From assembly GCA_946902985.2 (NCBI GenBank), contig OX336388.2, forward strand, positions 125,527,894-125,591,893: a DNA stretch of 64,000 nucleotides, in the 5' to 3' direction. Of this stretch, positions 44,541 to 55,745 are shown piece by piece. The notes under the pieces were generated by a model. It made no database searches. It worked only from the letters and a program-made list of their open reading frames with translations, and was not told the origin of the DNA. How positions within the stretch are numbered: position 1 is the first letter of the stretch; each line of letters starts with the position of its first letter. The position numbers and the translations under genes were made by a program. Source of the stretch: Meconema thalassinum (lineage: Eukaryota > Arthropoda > Insecta > Orthoptera > Tettigoniidae).

Positions 44541-45300
44541 TTAACCCTTGGAGTGCCAGACAATGATATATCGTTGTTCCGTATTTAACTGTAAAGTGCC
44601 AACAATGATATATCGTCGTTTGAACAGACCGCTCTTTTATACGTATTTAGTACTGTTGGATTTGCCAGTAGGCGGCACCATACGCGTTGATTCCACGGAG
44701 AAAGGATAGTAGTTAAACTACGTCGCTAGATGATGCGTAAGTTTCCTATTTCCGGTTCAGTGAATTTTAGAAATCTGTGTTCATCCGCGCCGTGTAACCT
44801 TGAGTAAAATGGCGTTGAGTGGGAGAAATAAGTGTTTGTTGACGGCGATGATCTGGCTATGTACGTAAATAATTTGAGTGAAGAGGAGGATGATGATTAC
44901 TCGGATGAGGAATTTAATCCTCCAATAGATGAGAAAGTGAAAGAGACAGCGGCGGGATTGATGTAAACATCCGACCGCGTGATTTTAGGCCTAAGGTAAA
45001 CAGCGATAGTTACAGTGATAAATACATTCAGAATGACAGGAGCGATGCCGACAACAATATCCAGCAGTTTCACGATTTCCTTGAAGTTCAGGTAGGACAA
45101 TATGCAAAATACCAACCCACACCTGGGAGGTTAGGGGTAAATCATGAACCCTATATTTTTGTAAATGTTTTCTGTGTAAAGATTCAAACCAAAATGGCGG
45201 ATCATAACAGCTGGAATATTACCACAACAAATATGCTCATATCAGAGTGTGAAATGCATGAAATGTTACATAATGAATGGTATACGATGTAAAACATTAA
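44541..45300 (+). pseudogene. piggyBac-like element, 5' end and transposase N-terminus
   Basis: TTAA followed by CCCTTGGAGTGCCAGACAA, then two ATGATATATCGT repeats: the layout of insect piggyBac ends. 44809 onward encodes MALSGRNKC, then in another frame DDLAMYVNNLSEEEDDDYSD, EEFNPPIDEKVKET, and after a further shift NIQQFHDFLEVQVGQYAKYQ. An acidic N-terminus is typical of piggyBac transposases. The catalytic region and 3' TIR are absent. Confidence 0.55.
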
Positions 45301-45544
45301 TAACAGATAGAAACTGTGGGTAAAAATAGCCGAGGCTATATCCGCTGCGCACAAAGGACGCGCATTTCAGGATATAAAGAGGAATTCAATAGTTACATAG
45401 GCTGAAATAAGCCATGAATAGTAGTGCACTTAGTTATATTTGTATTATCATTTTTCAATTACACTTATGATAGTACCAACGAGTGTAAATAAGCACTTTA
45501 TCCTTACCGGTACGTAATGCATCTAACCAACCATTACAAGGCAG

Positions 45545-45622
45545 TGCCTAGTAAGCGGAATGGGTAGAGTGCTCGACAGGTTCGAGGGCACCTGGGATCG
45601 AATCCCACTCGAGGCATAATTT
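45545..45622 (+). repeat. tRNA-like sequence (pseudo-tRNA or SINE head)
   Basis: TGCCT / AGGCA acceptor-like ends, GGGATCGAATCCC T-arm with B box, CTCG...CGAG middle stem, and a T6 run 3 nt after the end. The anticodon loop lacks U33 and the D arm is irregular, so it is not taken as a functional tRNA gene. Confidence 0.45.
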
Positions 45623-45999
45623 TTTACTCCGTATGTTTCAATTTTCTTTGCTCGGGCAGTGGTTTTTTTGAAAGTCGCCATTATTCATTTCATCATAATT
45701 ATAAATAATTAAATATTAATGTAATTTTTCAAGTGGTCGTACTGCAGCTTCTTCACCAAGATTTTACTCGTAATACACTTTAACGTGGGCAACCCACCCA
45801 TAGACGTTCTCTTTATCTTTCCGTTTCATTTAAATACCCTTATTGCCACCACAGAATTTCAACTACCGTAATACAGTAAAGTGAACAGGGAACTGTCCTT
45901 CATCCATTTTGCTGAACTATGATAAAATATTTGATGTAGTGTAATGGTGTGATTATTTCTTTGTATAACTTATATAAAAGTTCAGTTTTATAAAATGAG

Positions 46000-47928
46000 G
46001 CGCCTAGAATCAAAACCCGCCATTCCATATTTTATGAAAATTGAGATACGCATTGTTTCATATAGCTTTTGCTATGCTGCATTCATTAAAACTATTATTT
46101 TGTTACAAAACCCGCTACATCCTACTGTAAAATGAAGTCAAAGTTGAGGCTTAGTTGCAATATCCACCAAGTCCAACGACAGTTTCACCATTTTTGGTCA
46201 CAAAACCCGCCACATCCACATCGGCCAATAGGAGCACCCAGATCCGCCATCTTACCTTCCATGATGCTTTGCGAAGTGTGTACTCCTTACCTACGTGCAT
46301 TAGTCGGAGAATGTACCCCTGCCTGACGTGATTAGAATGGTTTATATTGTTGTACTTTCTGATAATAATTTGTTTTGGATAATTTTGACAAAGAACAACA
46401 ATAACATTCTGGTCTGGGTGATGTTTTCCACAGTACTGACTTTTGCGAACACAAACGTGTCACGAAACCTGATTTTGATATGACTCACGTAAAGCCAGAA
46501 GCCATATAGAGAGGGATTGTCCTTCAGGCACAAGAAGTGAAAGATGTTTCGAGAGTGCTTTCGAAGCATTCTGGAGAAAGATGTAGGGAAAATGTAGAGC
46601 TGCAGTTTTATTGCAATCTGCAAAGTCGTGGCGAATACGAAGAGAATGATGATGATTGAGAAACTACTATTGAGGATGAGGTTGAAACAGAAATTGTGTA
46701 GCTGTAACTTCCAGTAAAGAATGTGATTTAATAGTTGAATGATGATAGTTTTGTCTCTAAAGGCCTGGACCATAGTAATTGAATATTAATTTAATTTGAC
46801 GCTTTTCCTTATTTTTGTTCAGTACTGTAGGCTACTGTATCGCCGGCCCCTTGGTGTTGGGGTAGCGCGCCTGCCTCTCACCCTGAGGCCCCGGGTTCGA
46901 TTCCCGGCTCCGTCAGGGATTTTGGAAACTGACGTGAGGGCTGGAACGGAGTGCACTCAGCCTCGTGAGGACATTTGAGTAACTGACAGAGAGGCAGCAC
47001 CCCGATCACGAAAACCAAGATTAACGGCCGAGGGAACCCGATGCGCTGGGCATGCAGCACCGCATTATCTGCAGGCCAAATGGCTGGGGATTAGGCCCTT
47101 CACGGGCTGTAGTGCCAGGGGTTATTTACTGTACTGTATTATTACCCTTTCAGGAATTGATTGCCGGCGGTGGAGATGGGAACTACTCTTTATGTAATTG
47201 TGTCACACGTCAGCTTGCTTCGTTGACAGGTACAGTTGTGCGTGTAGGATATGACTCAGCTCCAGTTTTGGATTTAACTGTCCATGTTTAGGATTTAACT
47301 GTCCATGGTGACATGAGCTCCTGTGACGCTTATCTGATGCAATGCAGCGTGACCTATGTGCTGATTGCACTCTTGTCATCGCTGTGTCCTCCGCTTCACC
47401 CCGCAGAGCTCATGCTACAATAAACATAAACGCTGGCACAGCCACACTCAGCGGCAATCAAATCTTGAATGGGTATTATGAGTTTTATTCTTTTTCTGTT
47501 TATTGTAATAAAACACAACTGCCCCTTAAAACAACAATAACATCAAAACACTAAAATTATACATTTTATTTTATAACCTATATTTAGTTAACTTTCATTC
47601 AAATATTAATTTCTGAATAAAGCTTACGCAGTTTCTACAATCTCTTCGCAACTTCAAATGTATTAGGGCTCTTTGGTATCAAAACCTGCCAAATCCAAAT
47701 CTTGGTAACAAACCCCGACAAATCCGAATTATTGCTTTATATTTTTCTACATACATTTTTAACTATATCGGGGATCAGCTTCGTACTTCGTCACTGTTTT
47801 TATAAATAATTCATTCATTTTTTAGTGAAAAAAGTATATTGTTTTGGGTATTGGTTCGTTTGTGACAGTTTTTGCCACTTTGCCGAAAAAGTGAAGGAAT
47901 GGATTTGGCGGGTTTTGATTCTAGGCAC
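46000..47928. mobile_element. DNA transposon with 21-bp perfect TIRs, family not identified
   Basis: Positions 46002-46022 and 47906-47926 are perfectly inverted (GCCTAGAATC ... ACCCGCCA). Shorter CAAAACCCGCCANATCC motifs are repeated inside both ends (46103, 46200, 47680, 47700). The coding hint is a plus-strand stretch 46430-46740 (THVKPEAI, GIVLQAQEVKDVSRVLSKHS, ENVELQFYCNLQSRGEYEEN) with one stop, unassigned. A SINE-A copy (46842-47128) is nested inside. No target duplication recognised. Confidence 0.6.
46842..47128 (+). mobile_element. SINE-A copy
   Basis: Full tRNA-like head with intact B box (GGGTTCGATTCCCGG) and body; small deletions near 46985 and 47080. Flanks are both rich in TACTGTA, so the TSD is ambiguous. 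Confidence 0.88.
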
Positions 47929-48170
47929 GTCAAATATTTGATAAAATTTCTTTGACAAATTTATTTGATAGTGTAATTCCGGCCTTAGACAGCCATATTT
48001 TGATGTTACTAGTTCAATTAATCTCTGAAGATAAAAAGCAATATCTCGCTGGACATTATGGTACGTTTCCATTTTTACAGTACATCATAGTAAAAACCTC
48101 TTTTACCTATTTTTTGTAATCTTTTTTGGCGTTGGCGTAGGGATGTGGCCCCATCACTATAGTTTAGGTT
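47929..48170. other. Spacer, nothing recognised
   Basis: No feature supported. Confidence 0.5.
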
Positions 48171-48182
48171 ATTAAGTACTTT

Positions 48183-48230
48183 AGTTATTCTTGCTTTAAG
48201 GGGGTGGAACTATGAGGTCATCTGCCCCTC
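48183..48230 (-). mobile_element. Stem-loop retroinsert, copy 2 (48 bp) with perfect TSD
   Basis: Only the stem-loop tail of a retroposon, flanked by perfect 12-bp repeats ATTAAGTACTTT at 48171-48182 and 48231-48242. Confidence 0.8.
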
Positions 48231-48559
48231 ATTAAGTACTTTGATTTATGTATTATTGCATTATAATTTACTCTATTTTCTATTTTAAATGAATAAAGAG
48301 GTGAGCGTTGGGCAAATGAAAAAAGGTATATACCTATTTGCTCAATAAACCTTTTTTCCGATGTTACGATGACTTTGCGAGTCAGGAATTTTGTTAAAAA
48401 ATGGTCAGGAAAATTGACATTGAAAATTCTGTGGACACCATGCATACTGTGAGCGCGCAGGCCTGGCACAAAGGTGGTTAATGTATTATCCGTTAAATCA
48501 ATTTTGTGGCAACATCACGGGAAATTTGTCGGGCAAAGTCTGTTGCGACCCTGGATTCA

Positions 48560-48800
48560 CCTCCATTCGCTGAACATGTCCATCCACTTAAGACTAGATT
48601 CCTCTGTCTATCCTACCTGTAATGCTTCGTCCATTATTAATTCTGATTTTCTCATTTTTAATCTATCCATATTTGTCACTCCAATACTGATTCTCAAGAA
48701 TTTCATCTCGCTAGCCTGTATTTTGCTTTTCTCTTTCATAACCCAGATTTCCGAGGCATAAGTCAGGATTGGAACCTAACAATACATCCGATATATAGCC
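48560..48800 (-). pseudogene. LINE RT C-terminal fragment
   Basis: Minus strand: PILTYASEIWVMKEKSKIQA, SEMKFLRISIGVTNMDRLK, then a shifted remainder. This is the block after the RT domain in arthropod LINEs. Very short and damaged. Confidence 0.65.
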
Positions 48801-50484
48801 TGTTAGCGGTTCCTTGCTCCGTATAGATGTTACGTTCCGAAATTGAGGGGGATACTATAGACATGAACTAGGCAAAAATCCATTATTTTGGGAAAGAGAG
48901 ACAGTAAAAATAAGCTATTTTATTTTGATGCTACATAGTACAATACATTTAATCAAAATAAACTAAGTTGACTTCTTTATCAGCCCATTATGAGACTGCC
49001 ATAACCTCACTTATCTGCCACTATTCCTGGCTGTCCCCAAATGACTTGCACTACTATCCCTTGCTAAGCAAAAATCTTTCTTATCAACCAAAGTATCAGA
49101 CATGGAAATGCAAACATTATTTTTATTTGAACATGGGGAGGGAGAATGCATCAATTATTAGGGAATGAGAGATGCTGAACGAGATCACATCTCGCTAACA
49201 TTTGTAAACGCAACAGAGTACGTATTATTCACGTGTTTCACATTAATATACCGTACCAATACCTTGTCACCCAAATGCCGACGGTTCTTGCAACAAATTA
49301 AATGTGTTTCAAATAAAACTGAGAAGAAGGCTGCCGTGAACACCACTTCGAAGGGCAATACAACTTTGTGTAGAAAACAAAAGAATGCAGGCAAGATATG
49401 AAACCATAACTTTCATTGGTGGATGGTGCTTCTACTACTTGGTCAACAGTGTAGCATCTTTCTATTGGATTTTGGGTGAAGCCTATTGGCTACACAATTC
49501 GATATCCTGCCCAATCGCGTATGCGGTAGGCATATATTTATGCAAAATGGCAAGTCATATCGTCTGAATAACTAGTGTAACAAGAAAAATATTTTTGTCA
49601 TAATGGGGTGAATTTCAGTTGTAATTTAAAAAATGTTTAAGACTTCGTCAATTTCCAAGAATGTTGTATTTTGACTCAATAATTACGCGATTTCCAATAA
49701 TTTTGTTTCTCGAAAATTAAGGGGGGGGGGGGGTACTATAGCCGAGTAGTTAGTAATAGTCCTTAATGTGCTTGGTTTAGTACATTTAGTACTGCATTTA
49801 CACCATAAACTTGGGCAAGAATTCGAAACCCACCAGGTAACTCCATAATTATGTGCAGTAATTTCTTTATAGAAGTATTTTATTACGAGACGGCATAAGT
49901 TACCTGATCAGCAATACAGTAAAACCATCTCAATTCGAAATGTTAGGATATAAAATGAGTATTTTGAACTAGCCGAACCAATACCCCCATATTGGGACCA
50001 TATTACTGATATGCCGTTTTACAACTCTATTACCTAATAATTACCCGAATCATTCAAGTGGAGTGGTGCACTAGGAGAAATCGTTCGACGATGTAAAGCA
50101 TCACCTAGTACTTGAAATAACGTGTCATATTAAAAAAAAATACAAATTGGAGGAGAAATCCGTGAGACAAAAATATAATGGAGACTTATCAAAATGTCTT
50201 TGTAATAATAGCCAAGTACGAAAAAAGAATTGCTGGCCAACGTAATATAAACTTGCTCTTACTGTAAAAAGTATTGTTTTATCTCCCATAATTGATATAA
50301 TTTTATTGCAGCCAATGGCCTTCCAGGAAAGTAATATAAAACAGAAACAGAGTTCAAAGTTAGTCGCTGCATAATCCTTTTAAACGAGCATTGCTTCCTC
50401 TGGCACTGCAAGGCATGATAACAATTACATAACTTATCACACCAAAGGCACATTTACTCGTTCGGTACATATTGAAGTAGATAG
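48801..50484. other. Intergenic DNA, nothing recognised
   Basis: Several short frames without motifs. A G12-type tract at about 49722-49733 follows CGAAAATTAAGG. A similar CGAAATTGAGGGGGATACTA at 48838 hints at a shared repeat end. Confidence 0.45.
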
Positions 50485-50644
50485 GTTGGTTCCTCAGTTT
50501 AGGGACTGTGTCAACGTGGTCATGTAGCCCCGTGTATTTGGGGTGTGTTTAGAATCTATCTGATAATCAGTGTTAATTGTGATAGCTGTATTAGTGCATT
50601 CTATCAAATGAGAAATGTATTATGCAATAGAGACCTTGCTTTAA

Positions 50645-53097
50645 CCCTAGAACTGCGGACCGTCTTCCAGGAAGACGGTGTGGTGTTTAATCAAGTGCGA
50701 CCGTCTCTCTGAAAGACGGTCTCGGTATTCAAATATAGTACTACTCTTAGCCATCAGATAGCACTAATTTCAAGTCATGCTGGTTCCCGATGCTTTTATC
50801 TTTCGTTGTGTTACTCTTTGGCAAACAAATGACAATAAGCAGGCTATTATTTGGCTGTAGAAGTGGAAATACTTTCGTGTTGACATTGAAGTTGAATTGA
50901 GCAAAATGGCAGCCAACAAGCTTATGTAGATGATTCAGAAATTGAGCGCTTCTTTAGTAAATAACAGGAATTATTTAAAACTGGTTCCTGAAATAGTAAC
51001 AAAAAACTGTGAACTTTTCATTTATGATGTGTCTGACAAACATTTAACTTGGCAATATGGTTTTCTAGAGCAGAAAATTCAATTTTATTTCTTATATTTG
51101 GTAAAATACTTTTTATGATTAATTCAAACTGATGAGTCTGAATGATTCGCCTCTGTAAAAATAATATAGAACAGTCTTTCAGCTTTCTATTGATGTATGA
51201 TAAGTTATAGGCCTATTCATGAACACAGTTTGCTTACCGAAAAGGCAGAAGGTGAATTTCTCATATAGGCTATGTGCATAATGGAGAAATGTCATATTGT
51301 AAAAATATTTTTCTTAGTAAATAACAGGATTTATTAAAAACTGGTTCTTGAAATAGTAACAAAAAAACTGTGAACTTTTCATTTATGATGTGTCTGACAA
51401 ACATTTAACCTGGCAAGATGGTTTTCTAGAGCAGAAAATTCAATTTTTATATTTATGAAATATTTTTTATAATTAATTCAAACTGATGAGTCTGAATGAT
51501 TCACCTCTATAAAAATAATATAGAACAGTCTTTCTGCTTTCTATTGATGTATGGTAAGTTATAGGCCTATTCATGAACAGTTTTTTTTTACAGAAAAGGC
51601 AGAAGGTGAATTTCTCATATATATGCATAATGGAGAAATGTCATACTGTAAAAATAACTTTCTTTTCTAGTAAATAACAGGAATTATTTAAAACTGGTTC
51701 TTGAAATAGTACCAAAAAAACTGTGAACTTTTCATTTATGATGTGTCTGACAAAAATTTAACTTGGCAATATGGTTTTCTAGAGCAGAAAATATTCTTTT
51801 TATGTTTTTATTTTTATGAAATACTTTTTATGATTAATTCAAACTGATGAGTCTGAATGATTCGCCACTATAATAATAATATAGAACAGTCTTTCAGCTT
51901 TCTATTGATGTATGATAAGTTATAGGCCTATTCATGAACACGGTTTGCTTACAGAAATGCAGAAGGTGAATTTCTCATATACCGGTATGTGCATAATGGA
52001 GAAATGTCATATTGTAAAATTCACTTTCTTTTTTTTAGTAAATATCAGGAATTATTTAAAACTGGTTCCTGAAATAGTAACAAAAAACTGTGAACTTTTC
52101 ATTTATGATGTGTTTAACTTGGCAATATGGTTTTCTAGAGCAGAAAAGTCATTTTTTTTATGAAATACTTTTTATGATTTATTCAAATTGATGAGTCTGA
52201 ATGATTCACCTCTATAAAAATAATATAGAACAGTCTTTCAGCTTTCTATTGATGTATGATAAGTTATAGGCCTATTCATGAACACAGTTTGCTTACAGAA
52301 AAGGCAGAAGGTGAATTTCTCATATAGGCTATGTGCATAATGGAGAAATGTCATATAGTAAAGATAATTTTCTTTTTTAGTGAATAACAGGAATTATTTA
52401 AAACTGGTTCTTGAAACAGTAACAAAAATCTGTGAACGTTTCATTTATGATGTGTCTGACAAACATTTAACTTGGCAATATGTTCTTTTAGAGCAGAAAA
52501 GTCAATTGTATTTTTTATGTTTTATAAAATACATTTTATGATTAATTCAAACTAATGAGTCTGAATGATTCACCTCTATAAAAATAATATAGAACAGTCT
52601 TTCAGATTTCTACTGATGTATGTTAAGTTATAGGCCTATTCATGAACGCATTTAGCTTACAGAAGAGGCAGAAGGTGAATTTCTCATATATGTGCATAAT
52701 GGAGAAATGTCATATTGTACAAATAATTTTCTTTTTTAGTAAATAACAGGAATTATTTATAACTGGTTCTTGAAATAGTAACAAAAAAATGTGAACTTTT
52801 CATTTATGATGTGTCTGACAAACATTTAGCTTGGCAATATAGTTTTCTAGAGCAGAAAAGTCAATTTTTTATATTTATATATTTTTTATAAAACACTTTT
52901 TATGATTAATTCAAACTGATGAGTCTGAACGATTCACCTCTATAAGAATAATATAGAACAGTCTTTCAGCTTTCTATTGATGTATAAAAAGTTATATTCA
53001 TGAACACAGTTTGCTTACAGATACTAAATTCCCATAGTGTGTATTTTATGGGAATGAACTGCAGCATTTGACGGATAAACCTGCAGCAGTTCTAGGG
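50645..53097. mobile_element. piggyBac-like non-autonomous element with six ~360-bp tandem units
   Basis: 12-bp perfect TIRs CCCTAGAACTGC (50645-50656; complement 53086-53097) with TTAA on both sides (50641-50644, 53098-53101). Near the left end are two palindromes: ACCGTCTTCC-A-GGAAGACGGT (50659-50679) and GACCGTCT...AGACGGTC. No transposase recognised. Most of the interior is a tandem array. Confidence 0.85.
50940..53020 (+). repeat. Tandem array, six units of 342-368 bp
   Basis: Landmark ATAACAGGAATTATTTAAAAC (or variants) begins at 50961, 51321, 51674, 52042, 52384 and 52743. Units are clearly homologous over their whole length, with scattered substitutions and small indels. Most units start after a pyrimidine tract ending in TTTTAG/TAAATAACAGG, like a splice acceptor, and the first reads VNNRNYLKLVPEIVTKNCEL in frame, but frames break in other units. 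Confidence 0.9.
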
Positions 53098-53560
53098 TTA
53101 AATTTAAAACTCGGGTTGCTAAAATGTTATGTGTTCTCGGTACTCTTGTACGGTATGGAAGCTTGGACACTCAAACAAGATATGATTAACAGACTAGAGG
53201 CGTTAGACATGTGGACATATCGAAGGATCTTACGAGTTAGCTGGATGGATAGAATCACAAATCTTGAGATATTGCGTAGGATAAGTAAAGATAAGGAGAT
53301 AAATACCTGTATCAAAATTAGGAAGTTACCATACCTAGGTCATATAATGAGAGGAGACAGGTATCGTCTTCTACAAGAAATTATTCAAGGTAAGGTTGAG
53401 GGCAGAAGGAGTCTAAGAAGGAGGAGGATCTCTTGAATGGACAAACTAAAAAAATGGTTCAAGTGTAGTTCCAGTGAACATTTCAGTGCTGCTAGATCTA
53501 AAAACCGGATTGCTGTGATGATCGCTTACCTTCTTGGATTAGACGGCACTTGAAGAATAA
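53098..53560 (+). pseudogene. LINE ORF2 C-terminal fragment
   Basis: Open across the right piggyBac junction: LNLKLGLLKCYVFSVLLYGM, EAWTLKQDMINRLEALDMWT, RRILRVSWMDRITNLEILRR, LGHIMRGDRYRLLQEIIQGK and RRRRIS, with a stop, then MDKLKKWFKCSS. The preceding codons (MRNVLCNRDLAL) lie on the left side of the piggyBac at 50605-50640. Confidence 0.8.
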
Positions 53561-53935
53561 GAAGATTAGTTTGTATCTGGAATTTAGGCAAGGACTGCAG
53601 ACTATTAATTTCAAGCAGTTCCTACTTTATCTAACAAATGCTAGTCAGTGACCTTGGCTACCAGATGCCACCACACCTGGCGCCGAAAGTTGGAACTTAA
53701 TAGACCGCTTCAAATCATATCTAACCTAAATATTTTGATTCACATATATTGTGTTTAGTGGAAGGTTCTTTTACATGCTATATATCTGACATGGGCCCGC
53801 TGGCTTTACTGCCCCACTGAAGAAAGGCATACTGAGGGATTTTTAATGCTCTTAAAAAATCCGACTACTTCTGCCTGGTTTGAACCCGTGATCTTGGGCA
53901 TGCTACCAAAACTACACCACCGAAGGCACCCCATA

Positions 53936-54413
53936 TTGTAGTTCAATACATGCCTTGTGATGGAATCCATGTGTTAATATGTATCTTGAGTTTGTAGTGA
54001 CTTTGAGCACTTGTTATTAAGTCTGTGATGTAAAAATCACACTAAATTTCTTTTTTCTTTAATTTTAATTCGTGCAGGGGCTCCTGAGATTCTTTCGTGG
54101 ATTGTAGTTGTGTGTTACATCTCAAGTCCTCGCGAAAAATGGTTCTCGGCAGCAAGAACTACCATTTTTGTAACCAAACTTCAACTAATCGATTCTTAAT
54201 GGAGATTAGGAAGGATAATTCAATAAATATTCATAATGATAGATTATTCATTGGTACATAATTATATTTTCATTTATTTGGAGCTGTGCGTATGAGGATG
54301 TGCATCTCAATAAAGAGTGATTCGAAGAATTTTGCAAGAATTATTACTTTATTTACGAAGGATTTTTCAAATTATATAAGAGTTATTGGTATTCCCCGTC
54401 TAATTGTGATTTA
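53936..54413. other. Spacer, nothing recognised
   Basis: No feature supported. Confidence 0.5.
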
Positions 54414-54421
54414 CCCGTATT

Positions 54422-55088
54422 CAGGGGCGTATACAAGGGGGGTGCTGAGGGGACTCCAGCCCCTCCCTGAAAAAATGCCAATAAAATTTAACCAAGTGTT
54501 GCTTTGGTAAGAGCATAAAATAATTGTAAATTTGGTTGTACCCTAATCTTAACTTATCGGGTAAGTTATAAACAATATTAAAATTGAAATTATACTAACT
54601 CGTGGTGTAGTGGGTAGCATTCTTCGCTGCCGCCCCGGAGATCCGAATTCGATTCCCGGCTCTGCCAAGAAATTTTAATTCTAGTCTGAGGGCGGGAACG
54701 GGGTGCACTCAGCCTTGTGAGATAAAGCTGTGAATTCCACAGTACCGTACGTTTTTTGAGAAATACATGTAAAAAGAAAACTTTTACCTTTCTGCTTGGT
54801 AAATTGACAAATATTTAGATATTTGCCATTCATACTCCATAGGCCATAATAGAAAGTTCATTAAGTATAACATTTCATTTGTGTGTTGTGTTGTATTTTA
54901 CAACTTTGTTTCTATTGCCAGTAATAATATTGTAGACCATATAAACTTTGAATCTTATCTAAAATAATTACACAAAGTTATATGCTCTAAGATATTGATT
55001 GATATTTAGCGGTGACAATCCCCTAAGAAAACTCACAATTTTCCAGGATAGTCAGCCCCCCCCGAATTTTTTTCTATATACGCCCTTG
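54422..55088. mobile_element. Non-autonomous hAT (667 bp) with perfect TSD
   Basis: Ends CAGGGGCGTATACAAGGGG and, inverted, CAAGGGCGTATATAG, with 8-bp TSD CCCGTATT at 54414-54421 and 55089-55096. Contains a SINE-A-related head at 54600-54730. No transposase. Confidence 0.85.
54598..54730 (+). mobile_element. SINE fragment related to SINE-A
   Basis: CTCGTGGTGTAGTGGGTAGC head with B box GATTCGATTCCCGG, then GGAACGGGGTGCACTCAGCC. Truncated after about 130 bp, inside the hAT. Confidence 0.75.
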
Positions 55089-55171
55089 CCCGTATTTCGA
55101 ATTAAGTAGATTAAATAACACTAAAAGATGTACGGTACCTTGATTTTTCAGAATTTTTAACTTCGGGATTG

Positions 55172-55492
55172 TTAACATTCGACATGGTTCCGTATTGACG
55201 AAGTATATAATAGATCAGGGGCGGCCAGGCTTTGCACCCTCGGTGTGCCAGCTGCGCTGCTCCGCACTCCGGCAGGCCTCTCTTGGCTGGTCTGTCTACC
55301 TGCCTGGCTAAATTTAAGTTGACGCTCTTCGTCCTTGGGAGCCCCAAATTTCTGCTGATAACTCAGATTGAAATGCCGCTCCAGTGAATACTTTCGCAAG
55401 CAAACAACACACATCGCGTTTCCATTGTGCGAGATGAAAAACAATTGTTCCCACTCATTCCTAAAAGCTTCCACTTCTCCTTTTCTTTTCAT
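55172..55492 (-). pseudogene. hAT-derived zinc-finger N-terminus (GTF2IRD2/SCAND3-like)
   Basis: Minus-strand 106-residue frame: KGEVEAFRNEWEQLFFISHN, GNAMCVVCLRKYSLERHFNL, PKDEERQLKFSQAGRQTSQE. Opening with MKRK and a CVVCL...H finger matches the first part of hAT-related proteins common in animal genomes. The finger is altered after RHFNLS and the frame drifts into unrelated sequence at the C-terminus. No DDE domain. Confidence 0.6.
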
Positions 55493-55745
55493 TGCTAGCC
55501 ATAGTCATGCGTTACTAATCCCTGCGATCAAATAATGTCAAGTGAGACTACTGATAGCAATATAAGGTTTACCACACCGCGTCCGTTTGACCTTCGACAC
55601 AGCATAGACAGTACAGGAGGGAGTATAAGACGAGAAAGCGAGGTAGAGACAGACTATAGTCTTCCCCCACCATCACTGCAAGGCCGTCCGCCCCAGAAGC
55701 ACTCCGGAGTGCTGTTTGGCCACCTCTTTAATAGATGAAGAATTA

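Larger units (their letters stand above)
50485..53935. mobile_element. Nested block: SINE-D split by a LINE, itself split by a piggyBac-like element
   Basis: SINE-D parts 50485-50602 and 53575-53935 flank a LINE fragment. The LINE parts 50603-50644 and 53098-53560 flank a TTAA-bounded element. Orders and frames match when each insertion is removed, so insertion order was SINE-D, then LINE, then the piggyBac-like element. Confidence 0.75.

Noticed and set aside
45545..45622. Functional tRNA gene
   Set aside because: Anticodon loop without U33 and poor D arm; kept only as a tRNA-like repeat.
46342..46773. 143-residue minus-strand frame rich in Phe and Ile
   Set aside because: Antisense of a charged plus-strand coding-like stretch; composition is that of a shadow frame.
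51129..51180. CTGATGAGTCTGAATG in the ~360-bp units looks like a hammerhead core
   Set aside because: CUGAUGAGUC is present in nearly every unit, but no stem II followed by GAAA and no mini stem III can be drawn, so it is treated as chance.
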